Origin: Nocardioides dongkuii | Lineage (GTDB): Bacteria > Actinomycetota > Actinomycetes > Propionibacteriales > Nocardioidaceae | Direction of reading: 5' to 3' | DNA: 64,000 nt | Assembly: GCF_014127485.1 (NCBI RefSeq) | Contig: NZ_CP059903.1 | Coordinates: 1,178,001 to 1,242,000, forward strand | Shown here: in pieces, positions 48,172-57,203 of the stretch | Layout: every line of letters begins with the position of its first letter | Numbering within the stretch: the stretch's first letter is position 1 | Position numbers and translations under genes: made by a program | Notes under the pieces: model-generated | Database searches by the model: none | What the model saw: only the letters and a program-made list of their open reading frames with translations | What the model was told of the DNA's origin: nothing

Positions 48172-49758
48172 GTGAGCAAGCCCGTCGTACTCATCGCCGA
48201 AGAGCTGAGCCCCGCCACCGTCGAGGCGCTCGGACCGGACTTCGAGATCCGGCAGTGCAACGGCGCCGACCGCGCCGAGCTGCTGCCCGCGATCGCCGAC
48301 GTCGACGCGATCCTGGTCCGCTCGGCCACCAAGGTCGACGCCGAGGCGCTCGCCGCGGCGACGCGCCTGAAGGTGGTCGCCCGCGCGGGCGTCGGGCTCG
48401 ACAACGTCGACGTCAAGGCCGCGACCCAGTCCGGCGTGATGGTCGTGAACGCCCCGACCTCCAACATCGTCTCGGCCGCCGAGCTCGCCGTCGCGCTGAT
48501 GCTCGCCGCCGCCCGCCACGTCTCGCCCGCCCACGCGGCGCTGAAGAACGGCGAGTGGAAGCGGTCGCGCTACACCGGCATCGAGCTGTACGAGAAGACC
48601 GTCGGCATCGTCGGCCTCGGCCGGATCGGCGTCCTGGTCGCCCAGCGCCTCTCGGCGTTCGGCATGAAGGTCATCGCCTACGACCCCTACGTGCAGGCCG
48701 GCCGCGCCGCCCAGATGGGCGTGCGCCTCGTCGACCTCGACACCCTGCTCGCCGAGGCCGACCTCATGTCGGTGCACCTGCCGAAGACCCCCGAGACGCT
48801 CGGGCTGATCGGCGCCGAGCAGCTGGCGAAGGCCAAGCCGTCGCTGGTGCTCGTCAACGCCGCACGCGGCGGGATCGTCGACGAGGCCGCGCTGTACGAC
48901 GCGCTGAAGACCGGCCGGATCGCCGCCGCCGGCCTCGACGTGTTCGCCAAGGAGCCGTGCACCGACAGCCCGCTCTTCGAGCTCGAGAACGTCGTCGCCA
49001 CGCCCCACCTCGGCGCCTCCACCGACGAGGCCCAGGAGAAGGCCGGCATCGCGGTCGCGAAGTCGGTGCGGCTCGCGCTCTCCGGCGAGCTCGTGCCCGA
49101 CGCGGTCAACGTCCAGGGCGGCGTGATCGCCGAGGAGGTCCGCCCCGGCATCCCGCTGACCGAGAAGCTCGGCCGCGTCTTCACCGGCCTCGCCGGCGAG
49201 GTCGCCCAGCAGCTCGACGTCGAGGTGCGCGGCGAGATCACCGACTTCGACGTCAAGGTGCTCGAGCTCGCCGCGCTCAAGGGCGTCTTCAGCGACATCG
49301 TCGAGGAGCAGGTCTCCTACGTGAACGCGCCGCTGCTCGCCGCCGAGCGCGGGACCGCCGTGCGCCTCGTCACCGACGTGGAGAGCCCCGACCACCGCAA
49401 CCTGATCACGCTGCGCGGCACCCTCGCCGACGGCTCGCAGGTCTCGGTCTCGGGCACGCTGGTCGGCATCAACCAGCGCGAGCGGCTCGTGGAGCTCAAC
49501 GGGTTCGACGTCGACCTCGAGCCCACCGACCACCTCGCGTTCTTCACCTACAGCGACCGCCCGGGCATGGTCGGCACCGTCGGCCAGATCCTCGGCGACG
49601 CCCAGGTCAACATCGCCGGCATGCAGGTCGCCCGCGACGCCAAGGGCGGCCAGGCGCTGGTCGCTCTCTCCGTCGACTCCGCCATCCCCGCCGAGGTCCT
49701 CGCCGAGATCGAGTCGGCCATGGAGGCCGCCTCGGTCCGCGCGATCGACCTGGTCTGA
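48172..49758 (+). CDS. serA: D-3-phosphoglycerate dehydrogenase (long, ACT-containing form)
   Basis: SerA oxidises 3-phosphoglycerate in the first step of serine synthesis. The 528-residue type 1 enzyme has the Rossmann motif VGIVGLGRIGVLVAQRL, catalytic Arg and His in NAARGGIVDEAAL and ATPHLGASTDEAQEKAG, then the allosteric substrate-binding (ASB) domain (about 320-450) and a C-terminal ACT domain (FFTYSDRPGMVGTVGQILG) that binds serine. GTG start; an upstream extension runs into the repeats and is rejected. Confidence 0.96.
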   Translation: MSKPVVLIAEELSPATVEALGPDFEIRQCNGADRAELLPAIADVDAILVRSATKVDAEALAAATRLKVVARAGVGLDNVDVKAATQSGVMVVNAPTSNIVSAAELAVALMLAAARHVSPAHAALKNGEWKRSRYTGIELYEKTVGIVGLGRIGVLVAQRLSAFGMKVIAYDPYVQAGRAAQMGVRLVDLDTLLAEADLMSVHLPKTPETLGLIGAEQLAKAKPSLVLVNAARGGIVDEAALYDALKTGRIAAAGLDVFAKEPCTDSPLFELENVVATPHLGASTDEAQEKAGIAVAKSVRLALSGELVPDAVNVQGGVIAEEVRPGIPLTEKLGRVFTGLAGEVAQQLDVEVRGEITDFDVKVLELAALKGVFSDIVEEQVSYVNAPLLAAERGTAVRLVTDVESPDHRNLITLRGTLADGSQVSVSGTLVGINQRERLVELNGFDVDLEPTDHLAFFTYSDRPGMVGTVGQILGDAQVNIAGMQVARDAKGGQALVALSVDSAIPAEVLAEIESAMEAASVRAIDLV

Positions 49759-49770
49759 GGGCCGCTTCTC

Positions 49771-49836
49771 GGGGTAGTCCGACACACCCGTGCTGTTTCG
49801 CGGCGTCGCAGCAGCACGAGTGTGTCGGACTATCCC
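49771..49836. terminator. Long hairpin after serA
   Basis: Two 25-nt arms (49771-49795 and 49812-49836; left arm contains TAGTCCGACACAC, right arm GTGTGTCGGACTA) pair with one G-U and one C-A mismatch around a 16-nt loop. It ends serA. An alternative start for the next gene at 49822 falls inside the right arm. Confidence 0.8.
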
Positions 49837-49860
49837 GTCAGGGCCACAGGAAGAGCGCAC

Positions 49861-50523
49861 GTGACGGGGAGAGGGGGACCGGACCTCGTCGAGCTGGGAC
49901 CGGTCGAGCAGCTCCGGGCGGGACGGATGCCCCGCCGGCTGGTGCAGCTGTACGCCGGGCTCTGGCTGTACGGGGTGTCGCTGGCGCTGATGGTGCGCTC
50001 CGAGCTGGGGCTGGCGCCGTGGGACGTGCTGCACTCCGGGCTGGCGCGGTACTTCCCGCTCAGCCTCGGCGAGGTGCTGATCGTGACCTCGTTCGTGGTG
50101 CTGCTGCTGTGGATCCCGCTGCGTGAGGTCCCCGGCCTCGGGACCATCTCGAACGCGCTGGTCGTGGGCGTCGCCGCCGACGCGACCCTCGCGGTGCTGG
50201 ACGCGCCCGACGCGCTCTGGGTGCGGATCGCGCTGGTCGTCTCGGGCGTGGCGCTCAACGGGCTCGCGACCGCGCTCTACATCGGCTCCCAGCTCGGGCG
50301 CGGGCCGCGCGACGGGCTGATGACCGGCCTGCACCGGCGTACCGGCCGGTCGCTGCGCCTGGTCCGCACCTCCCTCGAGGTCGCCGTGGTGCTGCTCGGG
50401 CTCGCGCTGGGCGGGGTGCTCGGCCTGGGCACGGTCCTCTACGCGCTCGCGATCGGGCCGCTGACCCAGGCCCTGCTTCCGTCCTGCACGGTCGCGTTGC
50501 TCCCGCGCCGCACGGAGGCATGA
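49861..50523 (+). CDS. YczE/YitT-type integral membrane protein
   Basis: A 220-residue protein with about five to six helices: LWLYGVSLALMVRSELGLAP, WDVLHSGLARYFPLSLGEVL and GSQLGRGPRDGLMTGLHRRT are typical of the YczE/YyaS group, which is often annotated near transport or antibiotic genes but has no proven function. The GTG at 49861 follows AGGAAGAGCGCAC and is preferred to the GTG inside the hairpin. Confidence 0.78.
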   Translation: MTGRGGPDLVELGPVEQLRAGRMPRRLVQLYAGLWLYGVSLALMVRSELGLAPWDVLHSGLARYFPLSLGEVLIVTSFVVLLLWIPLREVPGLGTISNALVVGVAADATLAVLDAPDALWVRIALVVSGVALNGLATALYIGSQLGRGPRDGLMTGLHRRTGRSLRLVRTSLEVAVVLLGLALGGVLGLGTVLYALAIGPLTQALLPSCTVALLPRRTEA

Positions 50524-50556
50524 CAGACTTCCGCCACCACGAACCGGGAGGCACCG

Positions 50557-51798
50557 ATGAGCACAGACGGACAGCAGGGCGAGGCCGCGGTCGCACCGCT
50601 CGCGCCGCCCGAGCCGACCCTCACGCTGACCGCCCCGGAGGCACCCGCCCCGGTGGCCGCGACGACGGCCCCGAGGATGGCGCCGCAGGTCTCCGCGGAG
50701 GCGCTGCCCACGCTGGACGCCAAGGTCGACTCGTTCATGACCGCGCTCGCCACGTCGCAGGCCGGCAGCCCCGAGTTCGCGGCGCAGGCCGAGAGCGTGC
50801 GCACGATGGGCGACGCCGACATCCGCAAGGCGGCCGAGACCTCCAACCGGATGCTCGACCAGCCCGTGCGGGCGCTCAAGGAGGGCGGCCTCGCCCAGGG
50901 CTCGGAGGTCGGCAAGACGCTGCTCGAGCTGCGGCGCACCGTCGAGGACCTCGACCCCAGCCAGGCGACCGGCACCCGCCGCTGGATGGACATGCTGCCG
51001 TTCGGTGACAAGGTCACCGACTACTTCCGCAAGTACCAGTCCGCCCAGTCGCAGCTCAACGGCATCCTGCACAGCCTGCGCAACGGCCAGGACGAGCTCA
51101 CCAAGGACAACGTCGCGCTCAACCTGGAGAAGACCAACCTGTGGGCGACCATGGGCCGGCTCAACCAGTACGTCTACGTCGCCGAGCGGCTCGACGCCAA
51201 GCTCTCCGCGCGGATCGCCGAGCTCGAGCTCGCCGACCCCGACGCCGCGAAGGCGCTCTCCCAGGACGTGCTGTTCTACGTGCGCCAGAAGCACCAGGAC
51301 CTGCTGACCCAGCTCGCGGTGTCGATCCAGAGCTACCTCGCGATCGACATCATCATCAAGAACAACATCGAGCTCATCAAGGGCGTCGACCGGGCCTCCA
51401 CCACGACGGTCTCGGCGCTGCGTACGGCGGTCATCGTCGCGCAGGCGCTCGGCAACCAGAAGCTGGTGCTCGACCAGATCACCGCGCTCAACACCACGAC
51501 GTCCGGGATGATCCAGCGCACCTCGGAGATGCTGCGCGAGAACTCCGCGGCGATCCAGGAGCAGGCGGCGTCCTCGACGATCGGCATCGAGCAGCTGCAG
51601 GCGGCGTTCGCCAACATCTACGCCACCATGGACTCCATCGACGAGTTCAAGCTCAAGGCGCTCGACTCGATGGCGCAGACGATCGGGGTGCTCGGGGCCG
51701 AGGTCGACAAGTCCAAGGAGTACCTGGACCGCGTGCAGGCGCACGACGCCCGCAACGCGTCCGGCACGCTCGACCTCTCCTCGCTGCCCACCCGGTGA
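50557..51798 (+). CDS. telA: TelA-family (toxic anion resistance) protein
   Basis: A 413-residue, mostly helical protein. After a Pro/Ala-rich N-terminus the TelA core reads RRWMDMLPFGDKVTDYFRKY, LTKDNVALNLEKTNLWATMG, YLAIDIIIKNNIELIKGVDR and IQRTSEMLRENSAAIQEQAA. TelA proteins are linked to tellurite and cell-envelope stress; their biochemical activity is unknown, and Aravind-style genome analyses place them with Ter stress systems. The ATG follows GGGAGGCACCG. First gene of a run of ten co-oriented genes that includes an AAA ATPase and PknG. Confidence 0.92.
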   Translation: MSTDGQQGEAAVAPLAPPEPTLTLTAPEAPAPVAATTAPRMAPQVSAEALPTLDAKVDSFMTALATSQAGSPEFAAQAESVRTMGDADIRKAAETSNRMLDQPVRALKEGGLAQGSEVGKTLLELRRTVEDLDPSQATGTRRWMDMLPFGDKVTDYFRKYQSAQSQLNGILHSLRNGQDELTKDNVALNLEKTNLWATMGRLNQYVYVAERLDAKLSARIAELELADPDAAKALSQDVLFYVRQKHQDLLTQLAVSIQSYLAIDIIIKNNIELIKGVDRASTTTVSALRTAVIVAQALGNQKLVLDQITALNTTTSGMIQRTSEMLRENSAAIQEQAASSTIGIEQLQAAFANIYATMDSIDEFKLKALDSMAQTIGVLGAEVDKSKEYLDRVQAHDARNASGTLDLSSLPTR

Positions 51799-51817
51799 CC
51801 AGCCCGAGGACCGTCGC

Positions 51818-52324
51818 GTGGGGCTGAGGTCGTGGTTCCGGCGGCAGCAGGACGAGGAGGAGCGGCCGGTGATCCCGGCGCCGCCGACCGAGCAGGACAT
51901 CCTCGCGGCCCTGAACCGGGTCAACGCGATGCTCGTCGAGGGCAACGCGCCGCCGGTCGTGACCTCCCGGGTACGCCGGATCGCGCGCACCATCAACGAC
52001 ACGCTGCCGCGGCTGCGCAACCTGGGCGCGGGCTCGGCGGACAGCTACTCGGTCGTCGCGACGGCGACCGACTACCTGCCCGAGGCGGTCGGCGGCTACC
52101 TCCGGCTGCCTCGTGACTGGGCCGACACCCGCCCCGTCGACGGCTACAAGACCTCGCTGATGGTGCTCATCGACCAGCTCGAGCTGCTGGCCGCCACGAT
52201 GGACAAGATCTTCGACGCCGCCAACCGGGCCGACGCCCAGGCGCTGGTGGCGCACGGCATGTTCCTGCAGGCCAAGTTCGGGCCGCCGAGCGGCACCGAC
52301 ATGACGTTGGGGTCCCCCTCATGA
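51818..52324 (+). CDS. Unknown cytoplasmic protein encoded between TelA and the AAA ATPase
   Basis: A 168-residue protein with an Arg-rich amphipathic N-terminus (GLRSWFRRQQDEEE) and then a helical domain (ILAALNRVNAMLVEGNAPPV, VATATDYLPEAVGGYLRLPR, LMVLIDQLELLAATMDKIFD). It is reminiscent of the small helical proteins (XpaC-like) often paired with TelA, but that is only an impression. GTG start; 4-bp overlap with the next gene. Its position suggests it works with TelA. Confidence 0.75.
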   Translation: MGLRSWFRRQQDEEERPVIPAPPTEQDILAALNRVNAMLVEGNAPPVVTSRVRRIARTINDTLPRLRNLGAGSADSYSVVATATDYLPEAVGGYLRLPRDWADTRPVDGYKTSLMVLIDQLELLAATMDKIFDAANRADAQALVAHGMFLQAKFGPPSGTDMTLGSPS

Positions 52325-53868
52325 CGACTTCGCCGACCCTGTCCGAGGCGCTCGCGGCGCTGGACGCGGCCGCCACGACGGCCGGCGTCGACCGCGCGAC
52401 CGCGCGCGCCGAGGGCGAGGCGCTCGCCGCGACGGTCGCCGAGGCCGCCCGGGGCGCGTACGTCGACTGGTCGGCGCAGACCGGCCGCCCGTCGTCGGCC
52501 GAGGAGTTCATGGACGCCGCGTCGCGCGGTCGCCGGCACCGCGCCGCCCCGACGCCGACCATGGGCCACCTGCAGCTGACCCGCTCGCCGCACGCCCCGG
52601 CGTACGCCCAGGCGCTGGCGGACGTCGCCTTCGCGGCCACCGGCCTCGGCGAGGCCAACCCGCGCACCGTCGGCAACGCCGCGACCGCGGCCGCCGCCCA
52701 GCTCGGCGACGGCAGCCGGCCCGCCCCGCTGCCCGGCGCCGAGCGGCAGTCGGTCCCCGGTGTCGGCGACGAGGTGGCCCAGAGCCTGCTCGCCCAGCTC
52801 GGCACCATCCAGCGCAAGCTGGCCGGCACCCTGGACCTCTCCGGCCTGCGCGTCCCCGGCCCGGCCGGCACCGAGCCGTCCGGGACGGAGCCCGGCGCCG
52901 GCCAGCCGGTGCAGGCCGCGCCCGCCGAGCCCGCGGCCGAGGCCGAGGAGCCGGCGGAGCCGGAGCCCGAGCCGAAGTCGGTCGAGGAGCTGCTCGCCGA
53001 GCTCGACGAGCTCGTCGGCCTGGCCGACGTGAAGGCGGAGATCCACCGGCAGGCCGCGGTGCTGCGCGTCGAGGGGCTGCGCCAGCAGGCCGGGCTCAAG
53101 GCGCCGACGATCACGCGGCACATGATCTTCAACGGCAACCCCGGCACCGGCAAGACCACGGTCGCGCGCCTGGTGGCCGGCATCTACCGCGCGCTCGGGC
53201 TGCTCTCGAAGGGCCAGCTGGTCGAGGTGGACCGCTCCGAGCTGGTCGCGGGCTACCTGGGGCAGACCGCGATGAAGACCGCGGAGGTGGTCGCCTCGGC
53301 GACCGGCGGCGTGCTGTTCATCGACGAGGCCTACGCGCTGGCCGGCGACCAGTACGGCCAGGAGGCCGTCGACACGCTGGTCAAGGAGATGGAGGACAAG
53401 CGCGACGACCTGGTCGTGATCGTCGCCGGCTACCCGGTCCCGATGCAGGTCTTCATCGCGCAGAACCCGGGCCTGGAGAGCAGGTTCCGCACCACCATCG
53501 ACTTCGCCGACTACACCGACGACGAGCTCGCCGACATCTTCGGGGTGCTCGCGCGCTCGGCGGAGTACGACGTCGACGACGCCGTCCTCGACGCGCTGCG
53601 CGAGATCCTCGCGGGGGTGGAGCGCGGGCCGACGTTCGGCAACGCGCGCTACGTCCGCAACGTGCTGGAGGCGGCGATCGGCCACCACGCCTGGCGGCTG
53701 CGCGAGGTCGAGGCGCCCACCGTCGAGCAGCTGCGCACGCTGGTCGCCGAGGACCTGGCGACCGGCACGGCCACCGAGCCGCGGACCGGTCCCGCCGAGC
53801 CCGTGGAGTGGGAGCCGGCGCCCGGGCCCGACCCCGAGCCCCGCGTCGAGCCCGAGGAGGAGTCGTGA
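52321..53868 (+). CDS. AAA+ ATPase of the CbxX/CfxQ (EccA-like) family
   Basis: A 515-residue protein. An N-terminal region of about 225 residues has no recognised domain and ends in an Ala/Glu/Pro linker. The AAA module follows at about 230-480: ELVGLADVKAEIHRQ, Walker A NGNPGTGKTTVARL, Walker B GGVLFIDEAYAL, sensor 1 IVAGYP and the arginine finger in NPGLESRFRTTIDF. CbxX relatives remodel inhibited enzymes (Rubisco activase CbbX) or serve type VII secretion (EccA). No ESX or Rubisco genes are present, so here it probably remodels a signalling partner. Confidence 0.9.
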   Translation: MTTSPTLSEALAALDAAATTAGVDRATARAEGEALAATVAEAARGAYVDWSAQTGRPSSAEEFMDAASRGRRHRAAPTPTMGHLQLTRSPHAPAYAQALADVAFAATGLGEANPRTVGNAATAAAAQLGDGSRPAPLPGAERQSVPGVGDEVAQSLLAQLGTIQRKLAGTLDLSGLRVPGPAGTEPSGTEPGAGQPVQAAPAEPAAEAEEPAEPEPEPKSVEELLAELDELVGLADVKAEIHRQAAVLRVEGLRQQAGLKAPTITRHMIFNGNPGTGKTTVARLVAGIYRALGLLSKGQLVEVDRSELVAGYLGQTAMKTAEVVASATGGVLFIDEAYALAGDQYGQEAVDTLVKEMEDKRDDLVVIVAGYPVPMQVFIAQNPGLESRFRTTIDFADYTDDELADIFGVLARSAEYDVDDAVLDALREILAGVERGPTFGNARYVRNVLEAAIGHHAWRLREVEAPTVEQLRTLVAEDLATGTATEPRTGPAEPVEWEPAPGPDPEPRVEPEEES

Positions 53869-55139
53869 CCCAGACCCAGGCAGCGCCGGCACCGGCGCGG
53901 CGCACCGGAGCGACGGCGACCGCGCCGGCGGCTCCCGGCGCGACGCCGGCGCCGGCCCGCACCGAGGACGTCCCGCGCCTGCTGAACCGCTGGCAGGTCG
54001 CCGCGGTGGCTGCGTGCGTGCTCTTCGGCGTGCTCGCGGCGCTGTGGCAGGTGCTCGCGTGGCAGGCCAGCGGCCGGGCCGCCGACGACACCGAGCAGCT
54101 GGTGCGGATCCAGGACGTGCGCTCGTCGCTGTTCCGCGCCGACGCCCTCGCCGCCACGGCGTACCTCGAGGGCGGCCTGGAGTCGGCCGAGCAGCGGGCG
54201 GCGTACGACGAGGCGCTGGGGGAGGCGGTCCGGCTGGTCGCCGAGGCGGCTGAGGCGCAGACCGCCGACACCGAGGCGCTCGCGCAGCTCAACACCGCGC
54301 TCGCGGCGTACGCCGCCGACGTCACGCAGGCGCGGGAGGCCAACCGGCAGGGCCACCAGGTCGGCGCGGAGCACCTGCGGACCGCGGGGGCCGCGCTCGC
54401 GGCGGACGGCGCCCTCACCCGGCCGCTGGACGCGCTGGTCGAGGCCAACACCCAGCGCGCCGAGGACGAGATGGACGGCCAGAACACGCTGCCGATCCTG
54501 CTCACCGGCCTGGCCGCGCTGGCCGCGCTGTGGTGGCTCAACCGCCAGGTCGCGCAGCGGTTCCACCGCTACGTCAACGTCGGGCTGGCGGTCGCCGGGG
54601 TGATCGTGCTGGCCACCACGCTCGTCGCGGCGGCGTTCAGCGCCGTGGTCAACGGTCGGCACGAGGAGGTCCGGGACAGCAGCTTCCAGCTCGCGTTCGA
54701 CGAGGCCGACGCCCGGTCCGCGGCCAACGCCGCCCAGGCCGCCGAGGCGCGGCGGCTGATCGCCCGCAGCTCGGGGGAGGGCGCCGACGACGCCTGGGCG
54801 ACGGCCGCTGCCACGGTGGAGAAGGAAGCCTCCCCGGAGACCCTCCCCGCCTGGCGCCGCTACGCCGACGTGCACCGGCAGGTCGTCGAGGCCGACGACA
54901 GCGGCGACTGGGACGCGGCGGTGCGGCTGGCCACCGGGGCCAAGGCCACCGAGGCGCTCGACGCCTTCGACGAGGCCGCCACGGAGGTCGTCGACGAGGC
55001 CGGCGCGGCCGCCACGGACGACCTGCGCGCCAGCCGGGTGCCCGCCATCATCCTCGCCGTGCTGACGCTGCTGGCCGGCCTCGTCGCCTCGGGGTCCGCG
55101 GCGCGCGGCATCGCCGAGCGCCGGAAGGAGTACGCATGA
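53865..55139 (+). CDS. Four-helix membrane sensor protein, GlnX-like
   Basis: A 424-residue membrane protein. A Pro/Ala-rich cytoplasmic N-terminus (1-40) precedes helices at about 45-67, 208-223, 230-252 and 394-412, with two helical extracytoplasmic regions between them, like those of chemoreceptors. Size, topology and position directly before a GlnH-type lipoprotein and a PknG kinase match mycobacterial GlnX, which passes the amino-acid signal from GlnH to PknG. The orthology is inferred from layout. GTG in the stop of the AAA gene; ATG overlap with glnH. Confidence 0.75.
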   Translation: MTQTQAAPAPARRTGATATAPAAPGATPAPARTEDVPRLLNRWQVAAVAACVLFGVLAALWQVLAWQASGRAADDTEQLVRIQDVRSSLFRADALAATAYLEGGLESAEQRAAYDEALGEAVRLVAEAAEAQTADTEALAQLNTALAAYAADVTQAREANRQGHQVGAEHLRTAGAALAADGALTRPLDALVEANTQRAEDEMDGQNTLPILLTGLAALAALWWLNRQVAQRFHRYVNVGLAVAGVIVLATTLVAAAFSAVVNGRHEEVRDSSFQLAFDEADARSAANAAQAAEARRLIARSSGEGADDAWATAAATVEKEASPETLPAWRRYADVHRQVVEADDSGDWDAAVRLATGAKATEALDAFDEAATEVVDEAGAAATDDLRASRVPAIILAVLTLLAGLVASGSAARGIAERRKEYA

Positions 55140-56080
55140 GCCGCGTCCGCTCGACCACCGCCGCGCTCCTCGCCGCCGGCGTCCTGCTGGCCGGGTGCGG
55201 GTACGACACCACCGAGGTGCCGCCCGCCCCCTCGACCGAGGCCGCCGTCCCGTCCGCCGCGTCCGAGCCGACCTGCCAGGACGCGCTGCAGTCCTACGCG
55301 CCCCAGGGCACCACGACGGGTCCCTCCCTCCAGGCGATCCGGGAGAGGGGCCGGCTCGTCGTCGGCGTCTCCGGCGACACCCGGCTCCTCGGCGCCCGGA
55401 ACCCGCTCAAGCCCGGCGGCCCGATCGAGGGCTTCGACGTCGACGTCGCCACCCGGGTCGCCGAGGAGATCTTCGGCGAGACCGGGCACCTCGAGCTGCG
55501 GGTGATCACCGCAGCGCAGCGGATCGAGACGCTCGAGGACGGCACCGTCGACATCGTCACCCGGAACATGACGATGAACTGCGAGCGCTGGGAGGAGATC
55601 GCGTTCTCGGCGCAGTACTACGCGGCCAGCCAGAAGGTCCTGGTCACCAAGGGCACGCCGTACGACGAGCCGGAGGACCTCGCCGGGCTCCGCGTCTGCG
55701 CGCCCGCGGGCTCGACCTCGATCACCAACATCGTCACGCGGGTGCCCGACGCGGTGCCGGTCGCCGCGACCAACCACACCGGCTGCCTGGTGAAGTTCCA
55801 GGACGGCGAGGTCGACGCGATCACCGGCGACGACACGGTGCTCGCGGGCCTCGCGGCCCAGGACCCGTACGCCGTGGTCCCGAAGGACCAGCCGAAGATC
55901 ACCGACGAGCCGTACGGCATCGGCGTCAACGCCGAGAACGTCGACCTGGCCCGGTTCGTCAACCGCGTCCTCGAGGAGATGCGCGCCGACGGGTCGTGGC
56001 AGGAGTCCTACGACGAGTGGCTCGCCCCGGTGCTCGGCCCCGGCAGCCAGCCGCAGCCGCAGTACGGGCGCACGGGATGA
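55136..56080 (+). CDS. Glutamate/aspartate-binding lipoprotein (GlnH/GluB-like)
   Basis: A 314-residue lipoprotein with lipobox LLAGC (Cys20). The periplasmic-binding-protein fold shows RGRLVVGVSGDTRLLGARNP, GGPIEGFDVDVATRVAEEIF, TRNMTMNCERWEEIAFSAQY and DEPYGIGVNAENVDLARFVN. No ABC permease or ATPase is nearby, so it is more likely a sensor than a transporter part. It sits between the GlnX-like and PknG genes, as in mycobacteria, where GlnH reports external Asp/Glu. Four cysteines in the mature protein may form disulfides. Confidence 0.88.
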   Translation: MSRVRSTTAALLAAGVLLAGCGYDTTEVPPAPSTEAAVPSAASEPTCQDALQSYAPQGTTTGPSLQAIRERGRLVVGVSGDTRLLGARNPLKPGGPIEGFDVDVATRVAEEIFGETGHLELRVITAAQRIETLEDGTVDIVTRNMTMNCERWEEIAFSAQYYAASQKVLVTKGTPYDEPEDLAGLRVCAPAGSTSITNIVTRVPDAVPVAATNHTGCLVKFQDGEVDAITGDDTVLAGLAAQDPYAVVPKDQPKITDEPYGIGVNAENVDLARFVNRVLEEMRADGSWQESYDEWLAPVLGPGSQPQPQYGRTG

Positions 56081-56087
56081 GGCTCCG

Positions 56088-57203
56088 GTGAGCACCGCCC
56101 CCACGCCCCCCGGCCCGCTCGGCTCCGCCCCGGCGCCCGCGGTCCTGCAGGCCTACCTCCAGGACCTCGACGCCTGGGTGCGCGACCGCCGCGCGGAGCT
56201 CGCCGAGCTCGACGCCGCCGCGATCGCCGCGCAGCGCGGCGCCGACGTCGCCTCCGACATGGCGCTCGCGCTGTCGCTGTGGAAGGCCGTCGCCGACCGC
56301 TGGCAGCTGATGTGGGCCACCTGGGACGGCGGCCGGGTCGGCGAGCCCGAGCGGCAGCGGATCACCGCGCTGGTCTGGGGGCGCCTGGACAGCACCGTCG
56401 GCACGAGCGGCGGCGGCACCTCCCTGCCCGAGGCGTGCCGGCTCTCCGACGCGCTCGTCGGTCAGCTCAAGGCCGCGCTCGCGCTCGCGCCCGGCGCCGA
56501 GGCCACCGCCGGCCGGGTCCGGGACCTGCGCGCCCAGCTCGAGCGGCTCCGCGACCAGGTCGGCCTGGAGCCGGCGGTCACCCGCGACCGCGCCGTCGAC
56601 CGGCTCGCCGGCCTGATGGCTCGCCAGAACGACGTGACCGAGCGCGCGCGGCGCGGCGCCGACGTGGGGGGCCTGCTCGGCCCGCTCGAGCAGGACGCCG
56701 CCACGTTCGAGCGCGACCTGATCGTCGGCAACGCCCGCCGCCGCGAGGCGCGCGGCCTGCTCGAGGACGCCCGCGAGCGGGTCGCCGACCTCGAGCACCG
56801 CGAGACCGCGCTGCGCACCCTCGCCGACCGCTGCGTGCGCGCCGTCGACCCCGCGCCGCGGCTCGCCGTCCCCGACGTCTCCGCGCTCGGCCCCGTCCCC
56901 AACACCCCCGAGCGGATCCAGGCGTACGTCGCCCGGCTCGGCCGGGTGGAGCAGGCCCTCGCGCTCGCCGAGGAGCGGTACGCCGCGGCGCTGGCCGAGC
57001 TCTCCGGGCTCGTCGACCTCCTCGACGTGCTGGCGGCGAAGGCGGCCGCCCACGGCCTCGCCGACCAGCCCGACCTGCTCGCCAGCGAGCAGCGGGCCCG
57101 CGAGGTGCTCGCCCGCGAGCCCGCGCCGGTGCCCGTGGGCCGCTCGCTCGTCGGCACCTACCAGACCTGGCTCGACCAGCTCCTCAGCAAGGAGTCCGCA
57201 TGA
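56088..57203 (+). CDS. Coiled-coil protein of unknown function in the PknG operon
   Basis: A 371-residue, soluble, strongly helical protein with long heptad-like stretches (VRDLRAQLERLRDQVGLEPA, LLEDARERVADLEHRETALR). It has no signal peptide, membrane helix or catalytic motif. GTG start 7 bp after glnH; the stop overlaps the pknG ATG. The context suggests a scaffold or adaptor for the kinase. It has no clear counterpart in the three-gene mycobacterial locus. Confidence 0.8.
   Translation: MSTAPTPPGPLGSAPAPAVLQAYLQDLDAWVRDRRAELAELDAAAIAAQRGADVASDMALALSLWKAVADRWQLMWATWDGGRVGEPERQRITALVWGRLDSTVGTSGGGTSLPEACRLSDALVGQLKAALALAPGAEATAGRVRDLRAQLERLRDQVGLEPAVTRDRAVDRLAGLMARQNDVTERARRGADVGGLLGPLEQDAATFERDLIVGNARRREARGLLEDARERVADLEHRETALRTLADRCVRAVDPAPRLAVPDVSALGPVPNTPERIQAYVARLGRVEQALALAEERYAAALAELSGLVDLLDVLAAKAAAHGLADQPDLLASEQRAREVLAREPAPVPVGRSLVGTYQTWLDQLLSKESA

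Noticed and set aside
49822..49860. Earlier GTG start for the YczE-like protein
   Set aside because: It lies within the right arm of the serA terminator hairpin and has no ribosome site; the GTG at 49861 follows AGGAAGAG.
52321..53868. CbxX-type ATPase as evidence of a type VII (ESX) secretion locus or a Rubisco operon
   Set aside because: No WXG100, EccB/C/D or Rubisco genes lie nearby; the neighbours are TelA and PknG signalling genes.
55136..56080. GlnH-like lipoprotein as part of an amino-acid ABC transporter
   Set aside because: No permease or ABC ATPase gene adjoins it; the GlnX- and PknG-type neighbours fit a sensing role better.
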